Shown here one piece after another: positions 16,610 through 25,795 of a stretch of 64,000 nt of DNA (position 1 is its first letter; each line of letters opens with the position of its first letter). Made by a program: the position numbers and the translations under genes. Origin of the DNA: Thermorudis peleae (GTDB lineage Bacteria; Chloroflexota; Chloroflexia; Thermomicrobiales; Thermomicrobiaceae); NCBI RefSeq assembly GCF_000744775.1, contig NZ_JQMP01000003.1, positions 1,178,001 through 1,242,000 of the forward strand. Reading direction: 5' to 3'. The notes beneath the pieces are model-generated. The model was not told the DNA's origin, did no database searches, and saw nothing but the letters and a program-made list of their open reading frames with translations.

Positions 16610-18586
16610 GTGGTGACTGAGAAGCGGCCGCTCACGCCGGAGGACATTTACAACATCACGTTGGTCAGTGACGCGCAGATTGCTCCCAATGGTCAATGGG
16701 TAGCCTACGTCGAGACTCGCCTTGATCGTGAGGCAAATGACTATCGCTCCTCACTCTGGCTTCTTTCCCGTGATGGCCAAATGCGACGACGTCTGACGCG
16801 TCCTGATACACGCGTCAGCTCACCGCGGTGGTCGCCTGATGGGAAAGTGATTGCGTTCCTCTGCAATCGCTCTGGTACCGACCAGGTTTGGCGTATCGCG
16901 GTTGATGGCGGCGAGGCCGAACCGGTAACAGCCTTGAAGGAGGCGGTGACCTGGTTTGCATGGTTTCCAGATGGACAACGATTGGCTGTCGTCAGCAAGG
17001 TACCGGCTGAGCAAGAACCCTCAACTGATGTTGTGCATATCACCTGGACGCGGTATCGCAGCGATGGAAATCCTGGCTTTGTCGGCGACCGAAAGCGACA
17101 GATCTGGATCGTGCCGCTTGATGGTAGTGAGCCGCAAATGGTTACGGAAGAGGCATACGATCACGATTGGGTAGTATGGTCGCCTGATGGACAATGGCTT
17201 GCCTTTGTTTCCAATCGTACTGCGGATCGTGAGCGCAATACAGTTAGCGAGATATGGGCACTGCGGCTCGAAGACAAGACAATAGTGCCTGTTGCAACAG
17301 GTGAGCGCGCATACTTCCACCGACCCTCGTGGTCTCCTGATGGACAGCGGATTGCATTCACTGGCCACCAGGAGCCGTGGGCTGGCTCGGCGCGGAATGA
17401 CCGCTTATGGGTCGCGTCGCTTGGAGGCAACGACCTGCAATGCCTAAGTGAGACGCTTGATCGTGCAGTTGAAGATAGCCTCCTTACTGATACTGCGGCA
17501 AGCACGAAACCCGGCCTTGTCTGGTCGCCCGATGGACAATGGATTTATGCGCAAGTGAGCGATCAAGGCAGTGTGCATCTCTATCGCTTTGCTCTGGATG
17601 GGACGGCCCAGCAGGTCGTGCTCGGCGGGAAGCGTCGTATTGTCGATTTCAGCATGAGTCAGGATGGGCAAACGATTGCCTACACTGTTGCCGACCCCTT
17701 GAATCCGTGTGATGTCTATCTGTGTGCTGCTGATGGTTCAGCCGAACAACGCCTAACCGCCGTCAACACGTCTTTCTTTGACGGAGTATTTCTCTCGGTG
17801 CCTGAGGAGCATTGGTTTACCAGCGCAGCTGAGGATGCGCAACCGATCCATGGCTGGGTACTCAAGCCATTTGGCTATGAAGAGGGCAAGCAATATCCAT
17901 TGGTCCTTGAGATTCATGGTGGCCCTCATGCGATGTATGGCCATGCCTATTTTCATGAATTTCAGGTTCTTGCCGGCCAAGGGTATATCGTGCTTTTTAC
18001 GAATCCCCGTGGAAGCCAAGGATATGGTGAAAAGTTCCTCTCCTGTACCCGTGGGGCATGGGGAAAAGCTGACTTGCCGGACTTACTGGGTGCCGTCGAT
18101 GCTGTGATCGCGACTGGCATGGTTGATCCGGAACGACTTGGCGTGCTTGGCGGATCGTACGGCGGCTTCATGACGAATTGGGTGATCGGCCATACCAAGC
18201 GGTTTCGTGCCGCAGTCACGCAGCGCTGCGTGAGCAATATGGTGAGCATGTATGGGACAAGCGATATCGGTTTTCATTTCCTTGAATATGAGCTAGGGGG
18301 CACACCGTGGGAATTGCCCGAGCGATACTGGGAACTCTCGCCAATCCGCTATGTCCAAGACATGGAAACCCCGCTCCTGATCATCCACTCTGAGCAGGAT
18401 TATCGTTGTCCAATTGAGCAAGCTGAGCAACTCTACATTGCTCTGAAGCGCTTCGGTCGAACTGTTGAGTTTGTCCGCTTCCCGAATGAGAGCCATGGCT
18501 TAACGCGCTCGGGTAAGCCGCGGCACCGCGTCGAGCATATGGAGCATATTCTTCGCTGGTTTCAAACACATCTCGGTGCAAACTAG
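16610..18586 (+). CDS. S9 family peptidase (acylaminoacyl/dipeptidyl peptidase type)
   Basis: A 658-residue cytosolic prolyl-oligopeptidase-family serine peptidase. The N-terminal half is a beta-propeller made of repeated WSPDG blades (for example PRWSPDGKVIAFL and PSWSPDGQRIAFT). The C-terminal alpha/beta-hydrolase domain has the nucleophile in GGSYGGF (Ser near residue 515), the acid in HSEQDYRCP (Asp near 597) and the base in NESHGL (His near 628). The start is a GTG at 16610 or 16613 with GGAGGG upstream. There is no signal peptide, which fits peptide turnover inside the cell. Its stop overlaps the convergent sbcD-like gene by 4 bp. Confidence 0.93.
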   Translation: MVTEKRPLTPEDIYNITLVSDAQIAPNGQWVAYVETRLDREANDYRSSLWLLSRDGQMRRRLTRPDTRVSSPRWSPDGKVIAFLCNRSGTDQVWRIAVDGGEAEPVTALKEAVTWFAWFPDGQRLAVVSKVPAEQEPSTDVVHITWTRYRSDGNPGFVGDRKRQIWIVPLDGSEPQMVTEEAYDHDWVVWSPDGQWLAFVSNRTADRERNTVSEIWALRLEDKTIVPVATGERAYFHRPSWSPDGQRIAFTGHQEPWAGSARNDRLWVASLGGNDLQCLSETLDRAVEDSLLTDTAASTKPGLVWSPDGQWIYAQVSDQGSVHLYRFALDGTAQQVVLGGKRRIVDFSMSQDGQTIAYTVADPLNPCDVYLCAADGSAEQRLTAVNTSFFDGVFLSVPEEHWFTSAAEDAQPIHGWVLKPFGYEEGKQYPLVLEIHGGPHAMYGHAYFHEFQVLAGQGYIVLFTNPRGSQGYGEKFLSCTRGAWGKADLPDLLGAVDAVIATGMVDPERLGVLGGSYGGFMTNWVIGHTKRFRAAVTQRCVSNMVSMYGTSDIGFHFLEYELGGTPWELPERYWELSPIRYVQDMETPLLIIHSEQDYRCPIEQAEQLYIALKRFGRTVEFVRFPNESHGLTRSGKPRHRVEHMEHILRWFQTHLGAN

Positions 18587-19857
18587 TCTTCTTGTAGCAA
18601 AAGCTCCTGCTGTACTTGCGCGATAATGGCTTTTCCGCGCTCCAGAATAGCCTGCCGGCGATTGTCTGGCAGGCTTTTTTGTAATTCAAGCCAGCGATGC
18701 AGAACTGTGGCAGGATCAACCGCGTCCTTCGCGGAGATTGCGAGGCGTCTCGGCTGGTCGCGTGTTTCTTCGCGAAGAATGGCGCTCACGAATGATGCAC
18801 CGTGTTCAAGGAGCTGGCGGCGGACGTCGGTGAGTCGAATTGTGCGGAGCTGCTGCGATGGGCCAGTAACGATAACGCGGACGATCGCTCCCGCTATGCG
18901 TTCGGCATGCCGCGTAATTGTCCGGGTAATAGCTGCTGTGGGATCAGCCGTATCTTCTCGCAGTTCAACGCGCAGTGTGAGGAACGGGCGCGCAGGAACA
19001 GGATGGAAGGTCCATGAGACAGCGCGCGGGTACGGCCCATCGCCAATGTCAATAACCACAAAGCCCTTTTCTTCATTTTCCTCACCAAAATCAACCCGTT
19101 CAAGGCTGCCAGCATACACAGTTGGTGGATAACTGCTGATAACTTGGTGGGCATGAATATGCCCAAGAGCGACATAATCAAGTGGTGCGGCGTGAAGACC
19201 AAGTTCTGCTGTACTAAAGAAGATATCAGCGCCGAGCATGATATTGCGCTCGATGCCCAATCGTGCCCCTTCGAGACTAAGATGCCCAAGCAACACCGCG
19301 GGGTACGCTGGATCGAGTTTTTCTAGTTCTGCCTGTACTAATTGGGATACCAAATCCCGAAAGCGACGTTCCAACTCAAGCGGTGACAGCGCCCGAATGT
19401 CATCATGTGTGAGGAGCTGGTTGATGGGCTGCCAAGGTAAGGTAACGACCTGCAGCCGGGTGTTTGCGACAGCAATATTGAGCGTTGTAATGGTGCGGGC
19501 AACATAGATCTCCGGAATAGCCAAGGCCTGGTAAATATCAATTGCTGTAGCACGGTGTATGGCATTCGGTAAGTCATGGTTGCCAACGAGCAGCACGGTG
19601 GGGATACGCGCTTCGACGAGCCGTCGGATCCGCTCGGCGAAGAGCCGTTGCAGTGTCGGGCTGGGGTCACGATTTTTGAATGCATCCCCAGCGAAAAGGA
19701 CCGCATCGACTGGGGTGGTAACGGCATAGTCAATCAATCTGTCCAGTGTTGCGAGAAAGTCTTGTACGCGAGTCGAGAGCCCAGTTTTTGGATCAAGCGA
19801 GCCGTGATTTTCAATCCCGAGATGCAGGTCTGCGAAGTGAAGTAAGCGAATCGGCAC
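18583..19857 (-). CDS. SbcD/Mre11 family DNA repair exonuclease
   Basis: A 424-residue calcineurin-like phosphoesterase of the SbcD/Mre11 type. The metal-binding motifs occur in order: FADLHLG (residues 8-14), LFAGDAFKNRD (about 54), LVGNHDLPN (about 94), LLGHLSLEG and ALGHIHAHQV. The C-terminal 130 residues or so form a cap/adaptor region ending in an LLLQED tail. Family members process DNA ends with the SMC-like ATPase SbcC/Rad50. No such gene is nearby; instead a HerA-like ATPase gene ends 2 bp upstream. That resembles the archaeal Mre11-Rad50-HerA-NurA set, with two members missing from the window. Confidence 0.9.
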   Translation of the reverse strand: MPIRLLHFADLHLGIENHGSLDPKTGLSTRVQDFLATLDRLIDYAVTTPVDAVLFAGDAFKNRDPSPTLQRLFAERIRRLVEARIPTVLLVGNHDLPNAIHRATAIDIYQALAIPEIYVARTITTLNIAVANTRLQVVTLPWQPINQLLTHDDIRALSPLELERRFRDLVSQLVQAELEKLDPAYPAVLLGHLSLEGARLGIERNIMLGADIFFSTAELGLHAAPLDYVALGHIHAHQVISSYPPTVYAGSLERVDFGEENEEKGFVVIDIGDGPYPRAVSWTFHPVPARPFLTLRVELREDTADPTAAITRTITRHAERIAGAIVRVIVTGPSQQLRTIRLTDVRRQLLEHGASFVSAILREETRDQPRRLAISAKDAVDPATVLHRWLELQKSLPDNRRQAILERGKAIIAQVQQELLLQED

Positions 19858-19859
19858 GG

Positions 19860-21467
19860 TTACTCTCCATAAAGTAGCGAACGAGCTGTCTGCGGATCAA
19901 CAGGTGCTTTGCCTGACGCTCGCAATTCAGCCAGTAACTCATCGCGCTTATACTGGCGCGTACGGAGGAGGATCGGCATTGGAACAGCGTGACCAATGAC
20001 CAGGCATTCCTGCTGTGGTTGGAGATTAGTCAGGAATTGCCGGAGTTGATTACGGTCAGCGGTTCCGGTAAGCACTGCATCGATATCGTGCTGGTCAGCC
20101 AGTGGTCCAATAATCTTCGTGCCCAACTGTGAGAGCACTTCGGGGTCAATCCCCGAAGGGCGTTGATCCACAATAAGTAATGTTACAAGATATTTCCGCA
20201 TTTCCCGAGCAATAGTACCGAAGATTGATTGGCGAGCGGCTTCGGGGGCAAGGAACTTGTGTGCCTCTTCAAGCACGATGACAATGCGCCGTCCCTCACT
20301 GCTGCCATCGAAGGTAAGTGTTCGCTCAACATACCGCTCGTAGATCCGCCGAGTAATAAGGTTCGTGACGAGCATATAGTCAAGGAATGCGTTATAACGG
20401 CCAAATTGCAGAATAACATGTTGACCACGTTCGAGATTGGCAAGCAAGTCATCAAGTGTCGAGGGACTAGTCAACTCTGGCAGCAGGTAAGATCGACGCG
20501 CGAGGCGTTGGAGCCGTGAGCGCAGGGCATCAAGTGATGCTGCGTGCACTCCCGTTGCTTTGCAGAATTCTGCAGCGTCGTCGTCGGACATACTGAGTGT
20601 CTTATTGATCCACGTGTGTTTAAACTGCTTGTAAAGTAGCTCTGCCGTATTAAGAAACGTAGCTGGTAAGCTGAGTTCCTCTTGAAGGAGGGCGAGGTCG
20701 TCAGGTTCGATCTGATTCAACCCGATTTGGATCGTGCGGCTTCCGGCATGTTGGGCAAGTCGTTCATCGAGGGTGTAGAGCCGAATGCGCGAAGGGCCAA
20801 AGAGGTCAACAAGCCCAACGATCGAAGGTTCGTCGTGGGGGGCCCTTGCATACTCATTGTGCATGTCAAAGAGCAACACCGAGGCAAGATCTGCCTTGAT
20901 GATGCCAAAGAGGAGCAAGCGGGTAAGCACACTCTTGCCGCTACCGCTTTGACCAAAAACACCGTTGCTACGTTGGATCAGCCGCTGAAGATCGAGGGGG
21001 ACCGGGATATCCATACTTGGAGGAGTGCCAAGGGCGAAATGTTGGTCATCAGGCTGGCCGAAAACCAAAGCAACGTCATCCGGGTTTGCCAGTCGCAGCA
21101 AGGCGAAATGGTCAGGAATAGTCTGAATTGGCTGGGGGCCTCGCCCAACGGGTGAGGCAGATTCATGCAGCATCAGCGAGGGGCGAACGTCGACTGTTGC
21201 GTATGCCTGAATGCCTTTCAATACGCGTCGGGTAAAACGAGATGCGCTGAATGGTGGATCGGCGGAGATTGCGGCATCCGTGGTCCGAAGCTTGATATCA
21301 GTGATCGTGCCGAAATAGCGGTGATGTTCTCCTTCAAGGACGACAAAGCTACCGACTCGCAAGAGTTCCGGGGGACAATCGGGGAAGAGCCGCACAGTAA
21401 GCCCACCACTGAAGCTACCTTCGGTTACGACCCCGAGTGCTACCGGTAGGGTCGGTGATGATGACAT
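19860..21467 (-). CDS. HerA-like hexameric ATPase/DNA translocase
   Basis: A 535-residue DUF87/HerA family ATPase. The N-terminal beta-barrel (HAS domain, about residues 8-60) begins LPVALGVVTEGSFSGGLTVRL. Walker A is GQSGSGKS (about residues 172-179), and the Walker B-like segment is RIVIVLEEAHKFL (near residue 395), followed by an arginine-finger-type region around MRKYLVTLLIVDQRPSGI. HerA proteins form hexameric DNA pumps that work with NurA and Mre11-Rad50. The ATG at 21467 is chosen because family similarity starts there; the frame runs to 21593. It is directly upstream of, and nearly overlapping, the Mre11-like nuclease gene. Confidence 0.9.
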   Translation of the reverse strand: MSSSPTLPVALGVVTEGSFSGGLTVRLFPDCPPELLRVGSFVVLEGEHHRYFGTITDIKLRTTDAAISADPPFSASRFTRRVLKGIQAYATVDVRPSLMLHESASPVGRGPQPIQTIPDHFALLRLANPDDVALVFGQPDDQHFALGTPPSMDIPVPLDLQRLIQRSNGVFGQSGSGKSVLTRLLLFGIIKADLASVLLFDMHNEYARAPHDEPSIVGLVDLFGPSRIRLYTLDERLAQHAGSRTIQIGLNQIEPDDLALLQEELSLPATFLNTAELLYKQFKHTWINKTLSMSDDDAAEFCKATGVHAASLDALRSRLQRLARRSYLLPELTSPSTLDDLLANLERGQHVILQFGRYNAFLDYMLVTNLITRRIYERYVERTLTFDGSSEGRRIVIVLEEAHKFLAPEAARQSIFGTIAREMRKYLVTLLIVDQRPSGIDPEVLSQLGTKIIGPLADQHDIDAVLTGTADRNQLRQFLTNLQPQQECLVIGHAVPMPILLRTRQYKRDELLAELRASGKAPVDPQTARSLLYGE

Positions 21468-21591
21468 ATTCCTTTGGCCGAGGCCATTGTGGCTGAGCAT
21501 CTGGTCAAACCCCTCGTACGTGCGCAGCGTATGCGTCTGCTTGCTAGGGATTGTACCATCAACACGAAAGGACTTGAGTGAGGTTGTGACC

Positions 21592-23322
21592 ATGCTTGAT
21601 CAGGACTGGGAAACGCTCGCAGAACTTGCACGATCAGCAGGCCGGCCGGCGAGCATGCAAGGTCCAGAAGCCTTAGCCGGACCAGTAGGTCGCCTGCATG
21701 CCTTGCACCGCATTATGCAAGCAGCAACGCGGAGTCTCAATCTCGATGAGATGCTTACAACCGTGGTGCGGGTGTTGCGGCAAACGGTTGATGTCGATGT
21801 CTGCAGTATCTTTCTCTATGACCAGGCAACCGGCACGCTGACTCTCCGAGCAACTGATGGAATCAATCCTCATCCTCCTGGATCGGTCACATTGCCACTG
21901 GGCGTTGGTATTACCGGCCAAGCGGCAGTGACACAGCAGGTGTTGGTGGCAGCTGATGCCCCCAATCACCCTGCTTATCTTGACTATCCCCATGTGAACA
22001 ATCGTCCCTTTGCCAGTCAGGTTTCTGTGCCGCTGACGGCGCGAGCGCCTGGTGGATTGCTGGGTGTGCTAAATCTTATGAGCCTTGAACGCCGCGAATT
22101 TACTCCAGAAGAATTGAGTTTTCTCGAGACGGCAGCCGGTGAAATCAGCATCGCCCTTGAAAATGCTCAACTGTATCGCCAGACTGACGAGGAACTGCGA
22201 CGGCGAATCGCGCAACTTGAGCTACTGCAGCAACTCTGGCGTGCTATTGCATCAACGCTTGACTTGCAGCAGTTGCTGGAGTTGATCAGCACGAAGGCGA
22301 TTGCCTTAGCAAATGCGCAAGCTGTCGTGATTTACCGGAGGCCACGGAGCCGTCCTGCAGAACTTGAGCTTCTTGCTCAATCGCCCGAAGTGGCAGGTGT
22401 TGGTGCCCCACTAGATGAGGCGTTACGTGCGGTTGTCGCGCGTGTTCTCGAGGAAGGGCGGGCAATCTGGCAACGGCTAGAAAGTGCAGGTGTTACAGTC
22501 TACAGTTTACCCATGATTACCGGTCGTCGAGCAGTGGGCGCAGTCTGTTTGCTCTTCCCGTTGGATGCCGAAGAGCCCTCACAGCCACAGTTGCTTCACG
22601 CATTTACTGATACCGCGGCAATTGCTATCGAAAATGCTGAACTCTACGATGAAGCCCGCCGTGGCCTTTCGCGTGCCTCAGCATTGCTGCGCGAACTGCA
22701 CCATCGCGTTCGCAATAACCTGCAGACGGTTGCCGCGTTGCTCTCGCTCCAAGCTCGCCGAGCTGCGCCCGAAGTGCGTGAGCCATTGCAGGAAGCAGTG
22801 AGCCGTATCCGTAGCTTAACGATTGTCCACGACCTCTTGAGTGGCCATGATCTCGAGGGAACGAGCGTCGAGGCCCTGGCACGGACCGTGACGACAGAGG
22901 TCGTGCATACACTCTGTGGTGATGAGCCACGGATTCAGTGGTCCGTGAGTGGGGATGAGGTCGTTGTGTCTGCACGACAAGCAACAATCCTTGCCCTCCT
23001 CCTGAACGAGTTTGTGACGAATGCTATTCGGCATGGTTTCAACGAGGGCGAAAAAGGAACTGTTGCTGTACGGTGCCGGCGTGAGGGGAATTGGGCAGTG
23101 CTTGAGGTCGAAGACACAGGGCATGGCCTTCCGCCCTCCTTTGATCTGCGTACTAGTCGTGGGCTGGGCCTGCAAATTGCCCGAACGCTCACGGAAGTCG
23201 ATCTTCGGGGACAGCTCGCGATCATGTCCTCAGATGCTGGTACAACTGTCCGCATTCGTTTCATTCCCGATGCGCCAGTGCCAGCGGGTGAGGGCGCAAG
23301 TGCTGAGCCTGCGCGCGCTTGA
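21592..23322 (+). CDS. GAF-domain sensor histidine kinase (HisKA_2 type)
   Basis: A 576-residue soluble kinase. The first GAF domain covers about residues 45-190 (LNLDEMLTTVVRVLRQTVDVDVCSIF marks its start) and a second, more divergent GAF about 225-365. The dimerisation/phosphoacceptor helix is ELHHRVRNNLQTVAALLSLQ (HisKA_2, phosphorylatable His near residue 396). The ATPase domain has NEFVTNAIRHGF, EDTGHGLPPSF and SRGLGLQI. There is no membrane segment, so it senses a cytosolic ligand. No response regulator gene is adjacent. The start has GTGAGG upstream and the gene is divergent from herA. Confidence 0.9.
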   Translation: MLDQDWETLAELARSAGRPASMQGPEALAGPVGRLHALHRIMQAATRSLNLDEMLTTVVRVLRQTVDVDVCSIFLYDQATGTLTLRATDGINPHPPGSVTLPLGVGITGQAAVTQQVLVAADAPNHPAYLDYPHVNNRPFASQVSVPLTARAPGGLLGVLNLMSLERREFTPEELSFLETAAGEISIALENAQLYRQTDEELRRRIAQLELLQQLWRAIASTLDLQQLLELISTKAIALANAQAVVIYRRPRSRPAELELLAQSPEVAGVGAPLDEALRAVVARVLEEGRAIWQRLESAGVTVYSLPMITGRRAVGAVCLLFPLDAEEPSQPQLLHAFTDTAAIAIENAELYDEARRGLSRASALLRELHHRVRNNLQTVAALLSLQARRAAPEVREPLQEAVSRIRSLTIVHDLLSGHDLEGTSVEALARTVTTEVVHTLCGDEPRIQWSVSGDEVVVSARQATILALLLNEFVTNAIRHGFNEGEKGTVAVRCRREGNWAVLEVEDTGHGLPPSFDLRTSRGLGLQIARTLTEVDLRGQLAIMSSDAGTTVRIRFIPDAPVPAGEGASAEPARA

Positions 23323-23404
23323 CGGGGGACAATGGCAAGCACAGAATCCCCTTCGTGAATGACAGGTGATTGGACGAGTGCGTGTGATACAGGAGGGAGA
23401 TCAC

Positions 23405-24202
23405 GTGACAGCAGAATCAGCGACAGTTGCTGGAAGCTGGGCAGTCATTCTTGGGGCTTCAAGTGGCTTTGGTGCTGCGACCGCACGGGCACTGGCGCGT
23501 GGTGGCATGCACATTTGTGGCATCCACCTCGATCGCCGGGCCACGTTGCCACAAGCGCAAGCTGTCATTGCTGATGTTGAAGCGGCAGGTGTGACTGCTC
23601 TGTTCTTCAATCAGAATGCTGCTGATCCTGAAACGCGCCGTCAGGTGGTGGAAGCACTCCAGGCTCGTCAGGCACGTGTTCGCGTTCTGATGCATTCGCT
23701 CGCCTTTGGCACATTACGTCCGTATATTGATCGTGATCCAGCACAACAAGTCACCCAGAAGCAGTTGGAAATGACACTTGATGTCATGGCGAACTCGTTA
23801 GTTTATTGGGTCCAGGATCTTTTCCAAGCTGGTCTTTTTGCACCGGATGCCCGGATCTTCGCGATGACGAGTGAGGGATCATCGCGTGTCTGGCAAGGTT
23901 ATGGTCCCGTTTCTGCAGCGAAAGCTGCGCTTGAGGCTCACATTCGTCAGTTGGCCGTTGAACTCGCGCCCTACCAGATAACGGCCAATGCCATCCAGGC
24001 AGGGGTGACGGATACCCCAGCACAGAACAAGATTCCGGGTGCGCAGGAGATGCTTGAGCATGCGGCTCGGCGGAATCCTGGCGGTCGTCTAACGACACCC
24101 GATGATGTAGCCCGGGCAATTTATGCGCTTAGCCAGCCGGGGCTTGGCTGGATTACCGGCAATGTGATTCGCGTCGATGGCGGTGAAGCCCTCGTGCCGT
24201 AG
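23405..24202 (+). CDS. SDR family oxidoreductase, FabL-like enoyl-ACP reductase candidate
   Basis: A 265-residue short-chain dehydrogenase. The nucleotide-binding motif is GASSGFGAATARAL (about residues 16-30). The active-site pattern is YGPVSAAK, with Tyr and Lys six residues apart; this Y-x6-K spacing is typical of enoyl-ACP reductases (FabI, FabL) rather than the Y-x3-K of ordinary SDRs. The C-terminus GWITGNVIRVDGGEALVP is normal. The GTG at 23405 has GGAGGGAG upstream. The last step of fatty-acid elongation is the likely role, but no other fab gene is close, so this remains probable rather than certain. Confidence 0.75.
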   Translation: MTAESATVAGSWAVILGASSGFGAATARALARGGMHICGIHLDRRATLPQAQAVIADVEAAGVTALFFNQNAADPETRRQVVEALQARQARVRVLMHSLAFGTLRPYIDRDPAQQVTQKQLEMTLDVMANSLVYWVQDLFQAGLFAPDARIFAMTSEGSSRVWQGYGPVSAAKAALEAHIRQLAVELAPYQITANAIQAGVTDTPAQNKIPGAQEMLEHAARRNPGGRLTTPDDVARAIYALSQPGLGWITGNVIRVDGGEALVP

Positions 24203-24247
24203 AGACCATGGTTGCTGCTGTTGGAGTGGTTCGCTAGACTTAACGAT

Positions 24248-24516
24248 GGCCGTGCTAGGTGGGGAGCTAGCGGTGCCCTGTACCCGCAATCCGCTTGAGC
24301 GGGGCTGAATCCCCTCCCGAGGCCCGGCATTGTGGGACTGCCCCGATCACGTGGCGAGGATGGTCGGGTCCCACGCGGCAAGGAGCCGTGAACCTGGTCA
24401 GGTCCGGAAGGAAGCAGCCATAAGCGGTGACCCTTGGGTGACGTGGGAGTGCCTGGCCGGAGCAGGCGGATCGAGGGTAAGCCGGAGTGCCGACGGTCGA
24501 CGGAGGGTGCACGGCC
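24248..24516 (+). ncRNA. ffs: Signal recognition particle RNA, long (Bacillus-type) form
   Basis: The Ffh-binding loop sequence GGTCAGGTCCGGAAGGAAG (24396-24414, continuing CAGCC) is diagnostic. The 5' GGCCGTGC (24248-24255) pairs exactly with GCACGGCC (24509-24516), closing a molecule of about 269 nt, and the 5' part GGTGCCCTGTACCCGCAAT resembles the Alu domain of long SRP RNAs. A T-run follows directly. The ends are inferred from this helix. Confidence 0.93.
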
Positions 24517-24544
24517 TTTTCTTCTGGCACAATACGCACATACA

Positions 24545-24577
24545 AAGGTGGGGAGGAAATTCCCACCTTGTTTTTTT
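24545..24577 (+). terminator. Intrinsic terminator after SRP RNA
   Basis: AAGGTGGG (24545-24552) pairs with CCCACCTT (24562-24569) and is followed by GTTTTTTT. On the other strand it could also end the sdh transcript. Confidence 0.88.
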
Positions 24578-24597
24578 ACCATTTGCCGATATTGCTG

Positions 24598-25083
24598 TTA
24601 CTTGTTACTACGACTCGCCGCTTTCGCCTGCTGACTGCCTGCTGTCGTCTTCTTCCGACGCACAACAGCCTGGCGTGAAAGATATTGTCGTCGCTCACGT
24701 TCAGCGCGGTAAGCAGCCAACTGTTTCGGATAGCGTTCACGGAATTCGTAGATGAAGTACCCGATCATGATAGCAGCAGCCAGTGCGCAGAGGTAGAGCC
24801 AAAGTCGCATATACAGACCATATGCACTAATTCTGAGTAAGCGAAACAGGAAGAAGAAAAGACCAAGGCCGAAAATGACCAAGGCAACACCGCTCCATCG
24901 CCGGAGAAAGCGAGCGAGGACAGGGTTGCGGGATCGGAGATAACGCCCCGGATCATTGTAGCAGTAGAGCGCGACAAGAAAGCCAAGCAAAAAGAGCACA
25001 AGATATGTAATCGAAAATGGTCCCCACGTTGGCGTTTCATAGAGTGGCGCGGTGAGATAGTGCCAGCTGAGTGGGTTCTGCAT
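24598..25083 (-). CDS. Membrane protein of unknown function downstream of sdhB
   Basis: A 161-residue protein that I do not recognise. Three hydrophobic segments are visible: about residues 22-42 ([19 protein letters not shown]), 67-85 ([17 protein letters not shown]) and 93-115 ([21 protein letters not shown]). The C-terminal 45 residues are strongly basic, with many Arg and Lys, and probably lie in the cytoplasm. The gene follows sdhB by 14 bp on the same strand and may be the last gene of the sdh transcript. It shows no haem or quinone motif that would make it a dehydrogenase subunit. Confidence 0.7.
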   Translation of the reverse strand: MQNPLSWHYLTAPLYETPTWGPFSITYLVLFLLGFLVALYCYNDPGRYLRSRNPVLARFLRRWSGVALVIFGLGLFFFLFRLLRISAYGLYMRLWLYLCALAAAIMIGYFIYEFRERYPKQLAAYRAERERRQYLSRQAVVRRKKTTAGSQQAKAASRSNK

Positions 25084-25097
25084 TGCTACTCCTCGGC

Positions 25098-25793
25098 CTA
25101 GACTTGCTCAGCCAAAATTCGGCGCTTGACTTGCTCGATTGCATTGGTCACTTGAATACCTCGCGGGCATGCCTCAGTGCAGTTGAAGATTGTCCGACAC
25201 CGCCAAACGCCGAACCGCTGGTTGAGAATCGCGATACGCTCTTGGGTTGCCCGATCGCGGCTATCAAAGAGGAATCGGTGTGCATTGACAATGGCCGCAG
25301 GCCCAAGCCATTCTGTTGTCCAGTAGATAGGGCAGGAGGCTGTACAACACGCACAGAGAATGCACTTCGTCGTATCGTCATAGAGCTCGCGCTCTGCTGG
25401 AGACTGAAGCCGCTCACGTACTGGCGGCGGTTCGTCGTTAATGAGGTAGGGCATGACCGAACGGTATTGTGCGAAGAACGGCTCAAGGTCAACAACAAGG
25501 TCTTTAATTACCCGGAAGCCAAGTAATGGTTCAATGGTGATCTTTGGGCCGCAATCTTTAACCAGCACCTTGCAGGCGAGTCGATTGCGCCCGTTGATGC
25601 GCATGGCATCCGAACCGCAAACGCCGTGTGCGCAGCTACGCCGATAGGTGAGTGTTCCATCCTGATACCACTTCACCTGGTTCAGTGCATCAAGCACACG
25701 ATCGGTTGGTTCAACTTCAACCGTGTATTCACGATAGTAGGGCTTCGTATCTGTTTCAGGATTAAAGCGCTGAATACGCAGTGTGACCTGCAT
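25098..25793 (-). CDS. sdhB: Succinate dehydrogenase iron-sulfur subunit
   Basis: A 231-residue SdhB/FrdB. The [2Fe-2S] motif is [10 protein letters not shown]...LAC (about residues 53-73), with Asp at the third ligand position as in several known SdhB proteins. The [4Fe-4S] ligands are [12 protein letters not shown] (about 143), and the [3Fe-4S] ligands include the [12 protein letters not shown] segment (about 198). It sits at the cytoplasmic membrane face and passes electrons from SdhA to the quinone site. It is the fourth gene of sdhCDAB, 2 bp after sdhA. Confidence 0.95.
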   Translation of the reverse strand: MQVTLRIQRFNPETDTKPYYREYTVEVEPTDRVLDALNQVKWYQDGTLTYRRSCAHGVCGSDAMRINGRNRLACKVLVKDCGPKITIEPLLGFRVIKDLVVDLEPFFAQYRSVMPYLINDEPPPVRERLQSPAERELYDDTTKCILCACCTASCPIYWTTEWLGPAAIVNAHRFLFDSRDRATQERIAILNQRFGVWRCRTIFNCTEACPRGIQVTNAIEQVKRRILAEQV

Positions 25794-25795
25794 AG

